Origin: CBDAUN01 sp965214875
Lineage (GTDB): Bacteria > Pseudomonadota > Gammaproteobacteria > Arenicellales > JAJDZL01
Assembly: GCA_965214875.1 (NCBI GenBank)
Contig: OZ243980.1
Span: 3,410,001 to 3,474,000, forward strand
Direction: 5' to 3'
DNA length: 64,000 nt
This document shows positions 1 through 8,747 of this stretch, piece by piece. The notes beneath the pieces were generated by a model that did no database searches, had not been told where the DNA came from, and worked only from the letters and a program-made list of their open reading frames with translations. Made by a program: the position numbers and the translations under genes. The number at the start of each line of letters is the position of its first letter. Position 1 is the stretch's first letter.

Positions 1-1130
1 AGCCGCCTGATGCTCGACTTGATTTGACCCTCTCTCAATCCATCGCCGATCTCTCGCATAAGCATCGCCAGCAATTGACCCGATCCGCGCATCGGCGAAC
101 TGAGCCGGCCAAAATAGTAATCAATGCGCGCGTCCATGCTGTGTCGTGCAACTTCCTCAAAGTCGACTTCGCTCATATCGCGACCGCACCGCCGATAAAC
201 CATTGCGAACGAAGTCAGACAATTGGCAATATGCGACGGCCAGCCATCCGTAGCTGAAAGCAATGCGTCAAATTCGGAGTCACGTCCTTTCAGCAATATC
301 CCGTAGTGCTCGCAGAATCCTTGCTTGAGCTCATCCATCTCGTGTTTCGTAAAACAATCCAGAGAATGGATGAATTTGCTCGAAATTCGAGTCAATCCCA
401 GTTCCCCTGCACGCAAAACGGTGTCGCACAGTCCGCCAAGTATAACTGTAACTGGCAAATCGTAGTCATTGTCGTGCAACTCCTGCAGAAGTCCGCCCAT
501 CGGAGAATCGCGGTCTCCTACGGTGTTCTGCGCCTCATCAATACCGACCACCACGGGAAACTGCCACTTCTCCGGCGGCAACAGCCTTGCCAGGGTCTCC
601 AGCACGATATCGCCAGCGGAATGCTGTTCGGTGTTGCTACTGCCAATACGTCCCTTGATGAATCCTGCACTGATTGCGGCCTCACTATGTCCGGTCTGGC
701 TTGCCGACAAATACATCTGCTGCGAGGCACCGGGCTGAACCAGTTCAACAATGTTCCTGAGAATGAAATGCGGCGTTATAGACAACCATCCCCCCTGAAG
801 GTAGAACATTCGCGGAGCTGGCTGGTTGCGGACACCGCCGTCAACATCCAAGGTGATAAAGTCGTCATTCGCCCAGCGTTCGCAAAGGTGTTGTAGAAGT
901 GAAGTCTTGCCTGCGCCCGGAGCGCCGTAGACTACGCGGGTAGCCGCGCGTTGCTGGGAATCGCCAGATACATGCGATTCCCAACTTAGCGCACACGCAG
1001 TTTCGATGTCGGACACGACCTCTTCGCGTCCAGCGAAATACGGCGGCGGATCCTTATCGCGGGTTGTGGTCGCAAAGCGATCAAAATTCACTCGACGCAC
1101 CGAATGGCGGGAAGACAGGTTGCTTGCCAT
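1..1130 (-). CDS. AAA ATPase, C-terminus cut by window edge
   Basis: An uninterrupted minus-strand frame runs from an ATG at 1130 to the left edge (about 376 codons). It has a Walker A loop GAPGAGKTS at about residues 69-77 and a Walker B-like strand VVVGIDEAQ near residue 200. After that come ORC/Cdc6-like helical stretches ending in a probable lid and winged-helix region. Such stand-alone ATPases are common next to mobile elements and defence genes, and their substrate is usually unknown. Its plan resembles the ATPase at 11569-12741, but the two are not close copies. The + strand frames over this region are shadows. The family call is firm; the function is not known. Confidence 0.75.
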   Translation of the reverse strand, partial: MASNLSSRHSVRRVNFDRFATTTRDKDPPPYFAGREEVVSDIETACALSWESHVSGDSQQRAATRVVYGAPGAGKTSLLQHLCERWANDDFITLDVDGGVRNQPAPRMFYLQGGWLSITPHFILRNIVELVQPGASQQMYLSASQTGHSEAAISAGFIKGRIGSSNTEQHSAGDIVLETLARLLPPEKWQFPVVVGIDEAQNTVGDRDSPMGGLLQELHDNDYDLPVTVILGGLCDTVLRAGELGLTRISSKFIHSLDCFTKHEMDELKQGFCEHYGILLKGRDSEFDALLSATDGWPSHIANCLTSFAMVYRRCGRDMSEVDFEEVARHSMDARIDYYFGRLSSPMRGSGQLLAMLMREIGDGLREGQIKSSIRR

Positions 1131-1239
1131 AATCGCACTTACTCCAATGCCGGCATTTCATTCAATAGCATATCCAAGTATAGCATCTGTCATGCACATC
1201 AATTCAGCACCTGTACGGGTTCAATACATATGAGACTTT

Positions 1240-1410
1240 TCAGGCGGCCAGCGCGCTTTGGCTGAAGTTCCGGTTATACGCCTGCATGGGCGCCGTTTGC
1301 CCGAGCGCCTGATGCGGCCGGCAGGCGTTGTAGAAGCGCTCGAATTCGGCCAGCTCGATGTTCAGGGCGCCGACGCTCAGCTCGCCGGCGTAGAACTGGT
1401 GGAACTCGTA
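1240..1410 (-). pseudogene. IS481/IS3-like transposase C-terminal remnant
   Basis: The end of a minus-strand frame reads like the tail of an rve integrase-type transposase, with a helix ELAEFERFYNACRPHQALG followed by a short basic tail. The RPHQALG signature is typical of IS481/IS3 proteins. The D,D,E catalytic core is absent: upstream of about 1410 the frame runs into unrelated DNA (the secreted-protein fragment on the other strand). This is a broken insertion element. Confidence 0.6.
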
Positions 1411-1443
1411 TCGGCCGGCCGCGTTGGCGCCGCTCCACGCAGC

Positions 1444-1596
1444 CGCACCGGGTGCTTTGCGGTGGCCCGCACCCGGCAGGACGTTGCGGACTGCATGTGC
1501 AACGGCACCAGGGGCGGAACCCGGATCCTCGCCGGCCAGTCTACGGAGAGCCAGCAGAGGCGGCAGGCCTTGGGGTGCGGCGACACCGACTCGTAG
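1444..1596 (+). pseudogene. C-terminal fragment of a Cys-rich secreted protein
   Basis: The last 50 codons of a plus-strand frame (from RTGCFAVARTRQDV to the stop at 1594-1596) match the last 50 residues of the secreted protein at 60272-60965, about 35 of 50 identical by eye. The match includes the motifs CNGTR, ILAGQ and a final D-S. Everything upstream, including the signal peptide and beta domain, is missing; the IS481-like scrap on the opposite strand abuts it. It is a dead partial paralogue. Confidence 0.65.
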
Positions 1597-1617
1597 TCCG
1601 TGCTGGATCAATAACGG

Positions 1618-1649
1618 CCCGGTCCGGCAGTTACACCTGCCGGACCGGG
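1618..1649. terminator. Perfect 13-bp hairpin after the secreted-protein fragment
   Basis: CCCGGTCCGGCAG pairs exactly with CTGCCGGACCGGG across a 6-nt loop. It lies 21 bases past the stop of the fragment above, so it is probably that gene's old terminator. No T-run follows, so it may instead be a simple inverted repeat. Confidence 0.45.
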
Positions 1650-1685
1650 AAAGGAAGGAAATTTCAAACTTGAGCCACCATCAAA

Positions 1686-3104
1686 TCATGCCCACACCGG
1701 CAAATAGCGGGCAAATTTGCGAGAATTGCCATTTCGGCCATCCTGCTTGATTAAGCCTTCTTCCATAGTTGCCAATATCACCTGTGAAACAATAGCGCTT
1801 TTGCTTTCCGGCAACCCGAAACGCTCGCGTAGCGACTGGTTGCTCATATGCATGGACATGACCCACTTCAGCGCGCAGTGCTGATAGCATGCCCTGATGC
1901 GTTCGACTGAGGTCATTTGACTGAATTCCTTAGAACCGAAGACTGTGACAATGGTGCTCTTGTACCCGGTGCGGAAGTATGGAGCCGGCAATTCAAAGGC
2001 TTCAATCTCCTGAATGACACGGTCGATGCCGCTACTCCTTTCTTCGCATATCCCCATCATTCGCATCATTCGGGCCATGCCCTCGTTTCGAGAATCTCCA
2101 CTGTCGATGAAGCGCTCTACCGGAACAACAGGCTCTCCAGGATTTGAAATTTCTACCCGGTCTGCATAGATCTCAATCATCACCGATGCGCCGCTTTTTG
2201 TGAAGTCCTGATGAACGATTGCATTTGCAACCAACTCGCGAATGACAATCTCGGGGATCAATTTGACTTTCTTTCGTATTGCCGTTTCGATCACTTCATT
2301 CTGAGGCAGATGGGACATTGCAAAGTGGATTAGCTCGCGAAAACCGGCAGCATAGCCTTTGGTCGCAGTATGATCGATTCTCGCGTCCAGCTTTGATGTG
2401 CCGGTGTAGGCAATCACTCTCGCCGCTTTGCTCAACAAGTCAGGAAAATCTTTCAAATCCTTGGCCAGCAACAACGCACCTTGCCGACGAATCGAGTAGC
2501 TTGAGTTGCGATGATCGATTAGCCGGTCATTCACCAACTTCTCAATCACGCCGGCTTGCTCCGTGGGATAGGGCAGCTTCAGCAATTCAAAGTATGCCTG
2601 CGTATCCAAAAGTTCTATGATCTGCTTGCAGCTCAGGCCGGTCTTTGATGCGGTTTCCAGCCAATTCGGCGCACCTTCGGAAAAAATGCGTCGCAATTGG
2701 TCCTCGCTCATTGAATTCAATGCCTGTCCGACGCGCATCAGGTAAACGCCGTCTAGGTGATAGGCTGTGCCCTGAGGGCGAGACGGGATATGGAAGACTA
2801 GCACACGGCCTTCTGGATGATCGACTTCCTCTATGTCTACACGAAACCCGATTTTTTGAAAAATCTTCTCCTCCATTGTCACAGGATTTTGAAACGCCTT
2901 TGTTCCAACTACGGACCTAGGCGGCTGGTCAGCAACCCCCAGTAACAGTATTCCGCCGCCATCATTTGCAATCGCCACACAGTACTTGAACAGCCTTTGG
3001 TTGTCGAACTGAGTTTTTGCCTCTTTAAATTCCAAAGACCTATGCTCAGATGCGCTCTGACGCCAAAGGTCTATCGTTTCCGGCGTGGTTGTTATTTGAT
3101 TCAA
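1686..3104 (-). CDS. Schlafen AlbA-2 / RecG-like ATP-binding transcriptional regulator
   Basis: The protein has 472 residues. Residues about 15-135 form an AlbA_2 (Schlafen-like, divergent AAA_4) domain: SLEFKEAK at the start, then the ANDGGGILLLGV segment. Residues about 260-380 resemble the HATPase_c_4 (RecG-like) domain, with RELVANAIVHQDF as the N-box. A winged-helix tail follows (residues about 400-470). Proteins of this build are putative DNA-binding regulators, often near defence and TA loci. The start is a TTG at 3104; no better in-frame ATG precedes the AlbA domain. The domain assignment is solid; the target is unknown. Confidence 0.8.
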   Translation of the reverse strand: MNQITTTPETIDLWRQSASEHRSLEFKEAKTQFDNQRLFKYCVAIANDGGGILLLGVADQPPRSVVGTKAFQNPVTMEEKIFQKIGFRVDIEEVDHPEGRVLVFHIPSRPQGTAYHLDGVYLMRVGQALNSMSEDQLRRIFSEGAPNWLETASKTGLSCKQIIELLDTQAYFELLKLPYPTEQAGVIEKLVNDRLIDHRNSSYSIRRQGALLLAKDLKDFPDLLSKAARVIAYTGTSKLDARIDHTATKGYAAGFRELIHFAMSHLPQNEVIETAIRKKVKLIPEIVIRELVANAIVHQDFTKSGASVMIEIYADRVEISNPGEPVVPVERFIDSGDSRNEGMARMMRMMGICEERSSGIDRVIQEIEAFELPAPYFRTGYKSTIVTVFGSKEFSQMTSVERIRACYQHCALKWVMSMHMSNQSLRERFGLPESKSAIVSQVILATMEEGLIKQDGRNGNSRKFARYLPVWA

Positions 3105-3441
3105 AACACGTTCAGCTGGGCAAAAAATTCGACAATCAACCTGAATATTATACGTAGATTGAGAGATAGCACCGCGCTAAAGGAAAAGCCTTAAATAACA
3201 AGTATCTGTTATTACTAATAAAAATTCAATTAATTCTGATTTCGAAGGGTTGCGCTTAAATAAAGCCAGGCACAAACCGACAGCGGATTCCTTAGCGCAA
3301 TGCGCCGCATCTGCGCCAAAGTCCGGCATCGTGCCATCCCTCCTTCTTTCATACCGGCCTCATCTCTACGCATGGCAAGTTTGTTCGCGATTTGTCCGAA
3401 TATGCGATCTCCCAATTCAGCAAACAGTTGCAAATAAATTT

Positions 3442-3547
3442 CGTACGGTAAAAAAACACTATAACAGCACCGCTCAGGCAATAAAATATCACGTACGGTT
3501 GATTTGTAATCGAATCCAGTGTGATCATCACAAAAAAATCCCGTACG
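3442..3547. promoter_or_regulatory. Three CGTACG sites at 50-bp steps upstream of hipBA
   Basis: The palindrome CGTACG occurs at 3442-3447, 3492-3497 and 3542-3547, spaced exactly 50 bp apart (about five helical turns), in the AT-rich region just before hipB. HipB-family antitoxins autorepress from repeated palindromic operators upstream of their own gene, so these are candidate operators. The rest of the 3105-3566 gap shows no gene. Confidence 0.45.
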
Positions 3548-3566
3548 CATCAATTTCCGCAGACCT

Positions 3567-3851
3567 ATGGATAAAGACAAAACGAAAGACGGTATCGTCC
3601 GCACGACCAAAGAGCTCGGCGACCTGGTCAGGGTGCATCGAAAGAGCAAAAAGTTGACGCTAGAGACAATATCCGGGCTGAGTAATCTGAGCATGCGGTT
3701 CATATCGGAATTTGAGCGCGGCAAAGAAACCGCCGAAATAGGCAAGGTTTTGACGGCATTGCAGACGCTTGGTTTGGAAATTGTCGTTCGACCGCGCAGA
3801 CAATCCAAAGACAAATCGATGTCGAGGCGGTCCGGCAACAGCAATGGATAA
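3567..3851 (+). CDS. hipB: HipB-like antitoxin, Xre-family repressor
   Basis: A 94-residue protein with a helix-turn-helix at about residues 18-70 (LGDLVRVHRKSKKLTLETISG then SMRFISEFERGK). This is the usual HipB/Xre layout, with a basic disordered tail. It binds and neutralises HipA and represses the operon. The gene overlaps hipA by 8 nt (hipA ATG at 3844, hipB TAA at 3849-3851), so they are co-translated. The phased CGTACG sites upstream are likely operators. Confidence 0.85.
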   Translation: MDKDKTKDGIVRTTKELGDLVRVHRKSKKLTLETISGLSNLSMRFISEFERGKETAEIGKVLTALQTLGLEIVVRPRRQSKDKSMSRRSGNSNG

Positions 3852-5109
3852 TCTGGATTGCTTGAATGTATGGCAGGGAAAAAGACTAGTCGGTCTTTTG
3901 TGGCGAGATTTAAAAGGTCAGATTGGCTTTCGCTATGGCCATGAGTGGCTTACCACCGACGGATTTCCAATTTCCCAGTCATTGCCTTTGCAATTGCCGG
4001 AGTTTGTTCCGGAATACGGATTGGCGCACCATTTTTTCGCTAATTTGCTTCCGGAAGGCCGGGTTCGTGAAAGAATAGTTCGCAACCTCAAAATCCCTGA
4101 TACCGATTTCGATCTGTTACAGTCCATAGGCGGCGAATGTGCCGGTGCGCTTGTTGTTCTGCCGCTGGAACAGCGGCCCGATGCAAGCCGCAAATATCGC
4201 GAAATATCGGAACAGGATTTCACTGACCTGATTCGCCGCGGCGGTCAGATTGACGGTTTACACCGCTCTGATCGACCCAGACTTTCCCTCGCCGGAGCTC
4301 AGGACAAGTGCCCTATTCTGTTGAGGGATGAACGATATTGGCTGCCGAACGGCAATGCGCCGACGAGCCATATCCTCAAATTCGAGTCAAGCGAATATCG
4401 AAATGTTCCTGCTTACGAAGCCTATACCGCAGACTTGGCAAAGGCGATCGGGTTGCCTGCGGCTAATACGCAGCTTCGAACTTTTTCTGATTCGCATTAT
4501 TTGCTAGTCGAGCGCTTTGATCGCTACTTTGCCGATAATGGCAAGATCTGCAGACTGCATCAGGAAGATTTCTGCCAAGCGCTGGGCTACGGCTTTCAAC
4601 GCAAATATCAGGAATTTGGCGGTCCTTGCTTTTCGGACTGCTTTCAATTGATTCGCGAGATTTCCAACGACCCTGCAATCGACATGCAGAATCTGCTGCG
4701 ATGGCAAATTTTCAATGTCCTTGCCGGCAACTCGGACGGGCACGCAAAGAACCTTTCGCTACTATACGAACCGGACGGCGAAACCAGGCTGGCGCCATTT
4801 TATGATCTCGTATGCACTCGGGCGATCGCAAGTATTGATCACCATCTTGCACTTGCCATCGGCGGCGAACGAAATCCTGACAAGCTGACAATCAAGCATT
4901 GGGACCGGTTTGCTGCGGATTGCAATCTGCAGACTAGATTCGTTCGAGGCCAGGTTGAGAGCATGGCGGCTGAATTGAAAGAAAAGGTGCAACCGTGCAG
5001 GGAGCAATTCGAAGTGCGATACGGAAAATATGCCGCTTTGCAGCGAATCGACCATGTCGTCAGAACGCAATGCAAGCGTGCAATCAGAGAATTCTCGAAG
5101 CCGCGTTAG
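3844..5109 (+). CDS. hipA: HipA-like serine/threonine kinase toxin
   Basis: A 421-residue protein with the HipA N-subdomain (residues about 5-110: QGKRLVGLLWRD, HHFFANLLPEG). The kinase core follows: ATP loop LSLAGAQDK, catalytic stretch NVLAGNSDGHAKNLS and metal segment APFYDLVCT. HipA kinases phosphorylate aminoacyl-tRNA synthetases and induce dormancy. The length is close to the family norm and all motifs are intact. I chose the ATG at 3844 rather than the frame's earlier start, since it overlaps the hipB stop and begins the conserved domain. Confidence 0.88.
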   Translation: MDNLDCLNVWQGKRLVGLLWRDLKGQIGFRYGHEWLTTDGFPISQSLPLQLPEFVPEYGLAHHFFANLLPEGRVRERIVRNLKIPDTDFDLLQSIGGECAGALVVLPLEQRPDASRKYREISEQDFTDLIRRGGQIDGLHRSDRPRLSLAGAQDKCPILLRDERYWLPNGNAPTSHILKFESSEYRNVPAYEAYTADLAKAIGLPAANTQLRTFSDSHYLLVERFDRYFADNGKICRLHQEDFCQALGYGFQRKYQEFGGPCFSDCFQLIREISNDPAIDMQNLLRWQIFNVLAGNSDGHAKNLSLLYEPDGETRLAPFYDLVCTRAIASIDHHLALAIGGERNPDKLTIKHWDRFAADCNLQTRFVRGQVESMAAELKEKVQPCREQFEVRYGKYAALQRIDHVVRTQCKRAIREFSKPR

Positions 5110-5210
5110 TCTCTTAAGAGCGATAAGTCGTGCAGAATGAACGCGTGTCTTCGTCGAACTCGGCAAATTCTGCCTACCTAAAACGTTCGCCCATAGATGT
5201 GCGTTCAAAG

Positions 5211-6355
5211 TCATTTCAACCGAACTAACTCTTCAGTCATTGCGCGTAAACCGATTACCTCGACGTTGTGTTGCGTCCGGTATCGGTCATCGCTAGCATT
5301 CACCAAAAAACGCTGCGCTGGCCGAAGACCTTCGCAACCGGCGTAGAAGCCACGACTTACCTTAGCTTTAAGCGAACGCTTAATCTCAATTGCCCACACC
5401 TCTTGCGGGCCGTGCTCAATCACAAGACCGGTTTCCGCACCGGCGCGGGTGCGGTAGAAATAGGCGGAACTTCCCCATTCCAAGACGGACAGCAAACTTT
5501 CAATAGCCCACCCTCCCAACTTCGACCAACAACCGGATGACCGCATAAGTCGTCCAGCGTTCTGATGCCGAGCGAGGCATGAAGCAATCCGGAATCACGA
5601 ACGTAAACCTTCAGCGACTTGACCATCCGCTTGCCGATATTGGAACGAAACGGCTGCAACCGCCTAACGAGCAAAAGATCGACAAGCAAGTCGATATATC
5701 TTGTTACCGACTGTACGCTGATGTCCATCGCGCGCGCGATTTCTGACGCATTCAATACTCTTCCCTGGCTATGCGCTAAAATCACCCATAGACGTTGAAG
5801 AAAGGAGGGCGGATACCGAAAACCATACCCGAATACATCACGTTCAAGATACATGCGAATGAAATCCCTGCGCCATAGAAAACTGTCTCGACCACTCTTC
5901 GAAAGATAGCTGTCGGGGAAGCCCCCGCGTAGCCATAGCAGATCTCTAATGAACCGATCGTTATCGACTTCCAGCACCGATAGCGGACCTAGCGAAACAT
6001 GCGCTGCGCGACCCGCCAAAGATTCGCTTGATTGACGCAGCAAATCAAGCGATGCCGAACCAAGGATTAGAAACCGGCCAAATCGATTTCCTTTGCGACG
6101 ACCTCGATCGATGATGCCGCGAAGGGTCGCAAAAAATTCTGGCATCCGGTGAACTTCATCAAGAATAACCAAGGGGGGCTCGAACGGATGCAGAAAAAGC
6201 GCCGGTTCAACGAGCTTGCTGCGCTCATCTTCATCCTGTAAATCAAGATACAGACTATCCCGAGTTTCTCCGATGAATTGCGCCAGCGTTGTCTTGCCAA
6301 CTTGACGCGGCCCAATCAGCAGCACCGCTGCTTGGCGGTTGAGCGCACTCTGCAA
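5211..6355 (-). pseudogene. AAA_14/DUF4143 ATPase, frameshifted
   Basis: Two minus-strand frames join into one DUF4143 protein. The first (6355 to about 5510) carries Walker A LIGPRQVGKTTLA, Walker B PLVILDEVH and the winged helix (SEIARAMDISVQSVTRYID). The second (about 5510-5211) carries the nuclease-like domain (VIEHGPQEVWAIEIKRS). The break falls in the G-rich run GGGAGGGTGGG near 5510; adding one base would restore DUF4143-like sequence. The usual acidic residue before the LVIE strand (EIDLV type) reads ETGLV here. It could be a true pseudogene or an assembly indel. An intact relative lies at 8748. Confidence 0.75.
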
Positions 6356-6377
6356 TTCACCTGCAACTTGTCGAGGA

Positions 6378-6426
6378 ATTATCCTTGCATATTAACCATA
6401 TTTTCGTAAATAGGCAAGGATAAAAA
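6378..6426. repeat. Inverted repeat upstream of the DUF4143 pseudogene
   Basis: TTATCCTTGC and GCAAGGATAA form a 10-bp inverted repeat around an AT-rich centre, directly upstream of the minus-strand ATPase start. It is a plausible operator or promoter-overlapping site; no regulator can be named. Confidence 0.3.
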
Positions 6427-6643
6427 AACAAATTCATCAGAGATCTGATTTGCCATAGCGACGGCTATCGCAACCACCTTGCCATGTCGGCCGCTCCCGC
6501 GCTCTGTGCCATAAGACAGCGGCAGGGCAAGTTATAGCGACATCAATGGAATTGCGGAAGTATCCGGACTGGTAAAATCCCATGTGACCGCAAGGTGGGC
6601 AACTGATGCCCAAACATCAATTCGTTCAGGAGAACCAACAGCA

Positions 6644-7126
6644 ATGAAAATGTGGATTATGGCAATAGTATTTCTTGCCGCCGGTTTCGGGCTTGGCGCA
6701 GGAGCAGGCGTCTACTTCCTGCCGGTCTATATCGACTGGTCATCGGAAAAGCAACAAGCTGCCAGCATCACGCCGGCAGCCAAAACTGATCCGACCGGGC
6801 AATTCGATCGAAACAGCCCTGGATCTGATCCTCTGCACTGGGGTGAAGGCACGGTCAGAGTATCAGGCGGCAAGCTAATCTTCGAACAAGACGTGAAACT
6901 CGCCCCGGGACCGGATTACCGAATCTATCTGTCGCGAAGATTCGCCGACACCAAAGACGGGTTCGCACGAATCAAGCAAGATGCGGTCGAGGTCGCAAAA
7001 CTGAAAACCTTTTCCGGACCGCTCGAATTCGTCTTGCCTGAAGGACTAAGTGCCGACGAGTTTGACAACGTGGTTGTGTGGTGCGAAACATTCTCCATGT
7101 ATATCGCCAGCGCCCGGCTCGATTGA
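6644..7126 (+). CDS. DM13-domain membrane-anchored protein
   Basis: A 160-residue protein. An N-terminal hydrophobic segment (residues 3-28, with a GFGLGAGAG stretch) anchors a periplasmic DM13 domain. The domain carries GEGTVRVSGGKLIFEQDV, GPDYRIYLSRR and the family's closing VVVWCETFSMYIASA with a single Cys. DM13 domains are proposed to act in redox or electron transfer through that cysteine. The ATG at 6644 is preceded by AGGAGAA at good spacing, so the earlier in-frame start is rejected. The gene stands alone. Confidence 0.8.
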   Translation: MKMWIMAIVFLAAGFGLGAGAGVYFLPVYIDWSSEKQQAASITPAAKTDPTGQFDRNSPGSDPLHWGEGTVRVSGGKLIFEQDVKLAPGPDYRIYLSRRFADTKDGFARIKQDAVEVAKLKTFSGPLEFVLPEGLSADEFDNVVVWCETFSMYIASARLD

Positions 7127-7405
7127 TTCTGCCGCACGGAACAGCCTTGAGCGGCGGGCTACATGGAGCGAGACCGCACGCATCGGTCCTCCTTGGCCGA
7201 AGCTAAGCGCTGACATTGTCCTGCAAGCGGGGGACGGTTCAGCAACATTCAGCCTGCCGGCAGTTCAAGTCGATCTTTGCCGAATTGAAGTTATTTGAAG
7301 CGAAACGACCGACCGGGCAATTGCAAATCTGGCCCAAGAAAGTCAATTGCGGCAAATCGCTACAAACTTCTCTCTCATCATGAGTCTATGCCGCATGCAG
7401 AGTAT

Positions 7406-7448
7406 AATCATTGCATATTAGACATTAAATATCTAATATGCAATGATT
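7406..7448. repeat. Perfect 17-bp AT-rich palindrome beside the IS1380 remnant
   Basis: Arms AATCATTGCATATTAGA and its exact complement are separated by a 9-nt loop. The site lies at the left edge of the decayed IS1380-type block. The segment just after it (ATGCAATGATTTATCCC) resembles ATGCAAGGCTTTATCCCC at 8594-8611 on the other side of the transposase remnant. It may mark an element end or a hairpin target site. The 7127-7405 stretch shows no gene. Confidence 0.45.
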
Positions 7449-7678
7449 TATCCCAAAATCCGCGCTAGAGATTTTTTTGGGGCGGATTTTGCCGAAATCC
7501 GGGGCGCGGAGAGATTTTGGCGTTCGCCGCGGCGATGCCGGGCGGGCTTGCGGGCGGGACGCGGCCGAAAAGGGCGGAGGAGCGGAACCGGGGCGAAAGA
7601 TCAATGACAGTCCGCAACGCGCCGGGATGCAACCGATTTTTTTGTCGTGCGCGCGATGCTTTTTTGCGTTTCCGGCGG

Positions 7679-8557
7679 CTACGGCGCCAGGGCCATCGCC
7701 CGGATCATGCCGATGGCGTCGCTAAGCCGCCGCGCCGCCCGCGAGTCGCTCCACCGGTAGAAGCTGGTCGCCAAGGCCCGGTAGATGCAGCCGCCCTGCG
7801 ACAGGGTGTCGCCGGCCTGCGGGCAATCGAGCTCGAGCTCCTGCTGGCCGGACTTTCGCCTCCGCTGCACGACCGCCGCGAACGCTTCGGGCGTGCCGTT
7901 CATCGAGTGCAGGAAGCGCGCCGTCTGCTGCGTCGCGCTCGATGAAGGGCTGCCGCTGCGACTCGTCCAGCGCCCCGGTCTGCCCGGCCACGCTCGCGTC
8001 GAGCCTGGCGCGGATCGCGTAGCCGATTCCCCGGCTCGTGAAGCGGTTGATGATCCTCGCCTGGCAGCCGGCCGCGTCGATGCGGGCGCGATGCACTGCG
8101 ACGCCCCTGGGCAGCGCCCGCTCGCACTGGCGGACGAACTCGAAGTTGCGTGCGTTCGGCGAGACCGGGCCGCCCCGAAACTCCGCCGCCGCCGCCATGC
8201 CGGTCTCGGCGATGTGGCCGACGATCGGCATGCAGCCCCGCTCCTTCTTATAGGTGAACTCCGCCGAAGACTTCTCGCAGCGCCGCAGCCACCGGCCCAA
8301 GGCGTCGTCGCCCGGCAGCCGGCGGATGCCGAGAGCCCTCGCGCATCATCAGCATGAACGTCGTCAAATACGCCCCCGGGCGCAAGCCGCGGTTGCTGCC
8401 CGGCTCCGGCACCGGCCGCTCGAAATGGGTGTCGAGCCCCAGCTTGCGGATCAGCTCGGCGAGCGCCGCCAAGCCGCTTCGCGAAGCCGATTTGTCTTTC
8501 GTGGCGGAAATCTTGCAGGATCGGATGTCCATAAAGCCTTGCTCCGATCGGGTCCAC
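7679..8557 (-). pseudogene. IS1380-family transposase remnant
   Basis: Pieces of an IS1380-type DDE transposase are spread over minus-strand frames. The N-terminal piece (8532-8248) carries SGLAALAELIRKLGLD and GLRPGAYLTTFMLMM. The middle piece (8300-7722) carries GRWLRR, CMPIVGHIAETG, EFRGG and SPNARNFEFVRQCERALPRG, then AGCQARIINRF and IGYAIRARLD. Frame changes and lost segments mean no full-length protein. The region is notably GC-rich compared with its AT-rich flanks, as expected for acquired DNA. Confidence 0.65.
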
Positions 8558-8698
8558 CCAACGGGTGAAATGTGATTTTGTTAAAAACCCGCATTATGCA
8601 AGGCTTTATCCCCTTTTGCAGCCACCCTAGCGCGATTTTAAGGTTTTTCCATGCATTAACCATTGAAACACAACTTTGTATAATCAACATAACAATCA

Positions 8699-8714
8699 AA
8701 ACACAATTGTGTTT
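8699..8714. promoter_or_regulatory. 16-bp palindrome upstream of DUF4143 ATPase
   Basis: AAACACAATTGTGTTT is a perfect palindrome 34 bp before the ATG at 8748. A related half site (GAAACACAACTTTGT) and a TATAAT-like box lie 20-35 bp further upstream. It is a candidate operator for the ATPase gene; the regulator is unknown. Confidence 0.4.
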
Positions 8715-8747
8715 CATTGATTCTGGATTCGATGATTAAATTTTGAA

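Noticed and set aside
306..896. A 196-codon plus-strand frame
   Set aside because: It is the antisense of the AAA ATPase that reads through to the window edge with clear Walker motifs.
7517..8357. Plus-strand frames of 140-190 codons in the GC-rich block
   Set aside because: They are antisense shadows of the IS1380-type transposase remnant.
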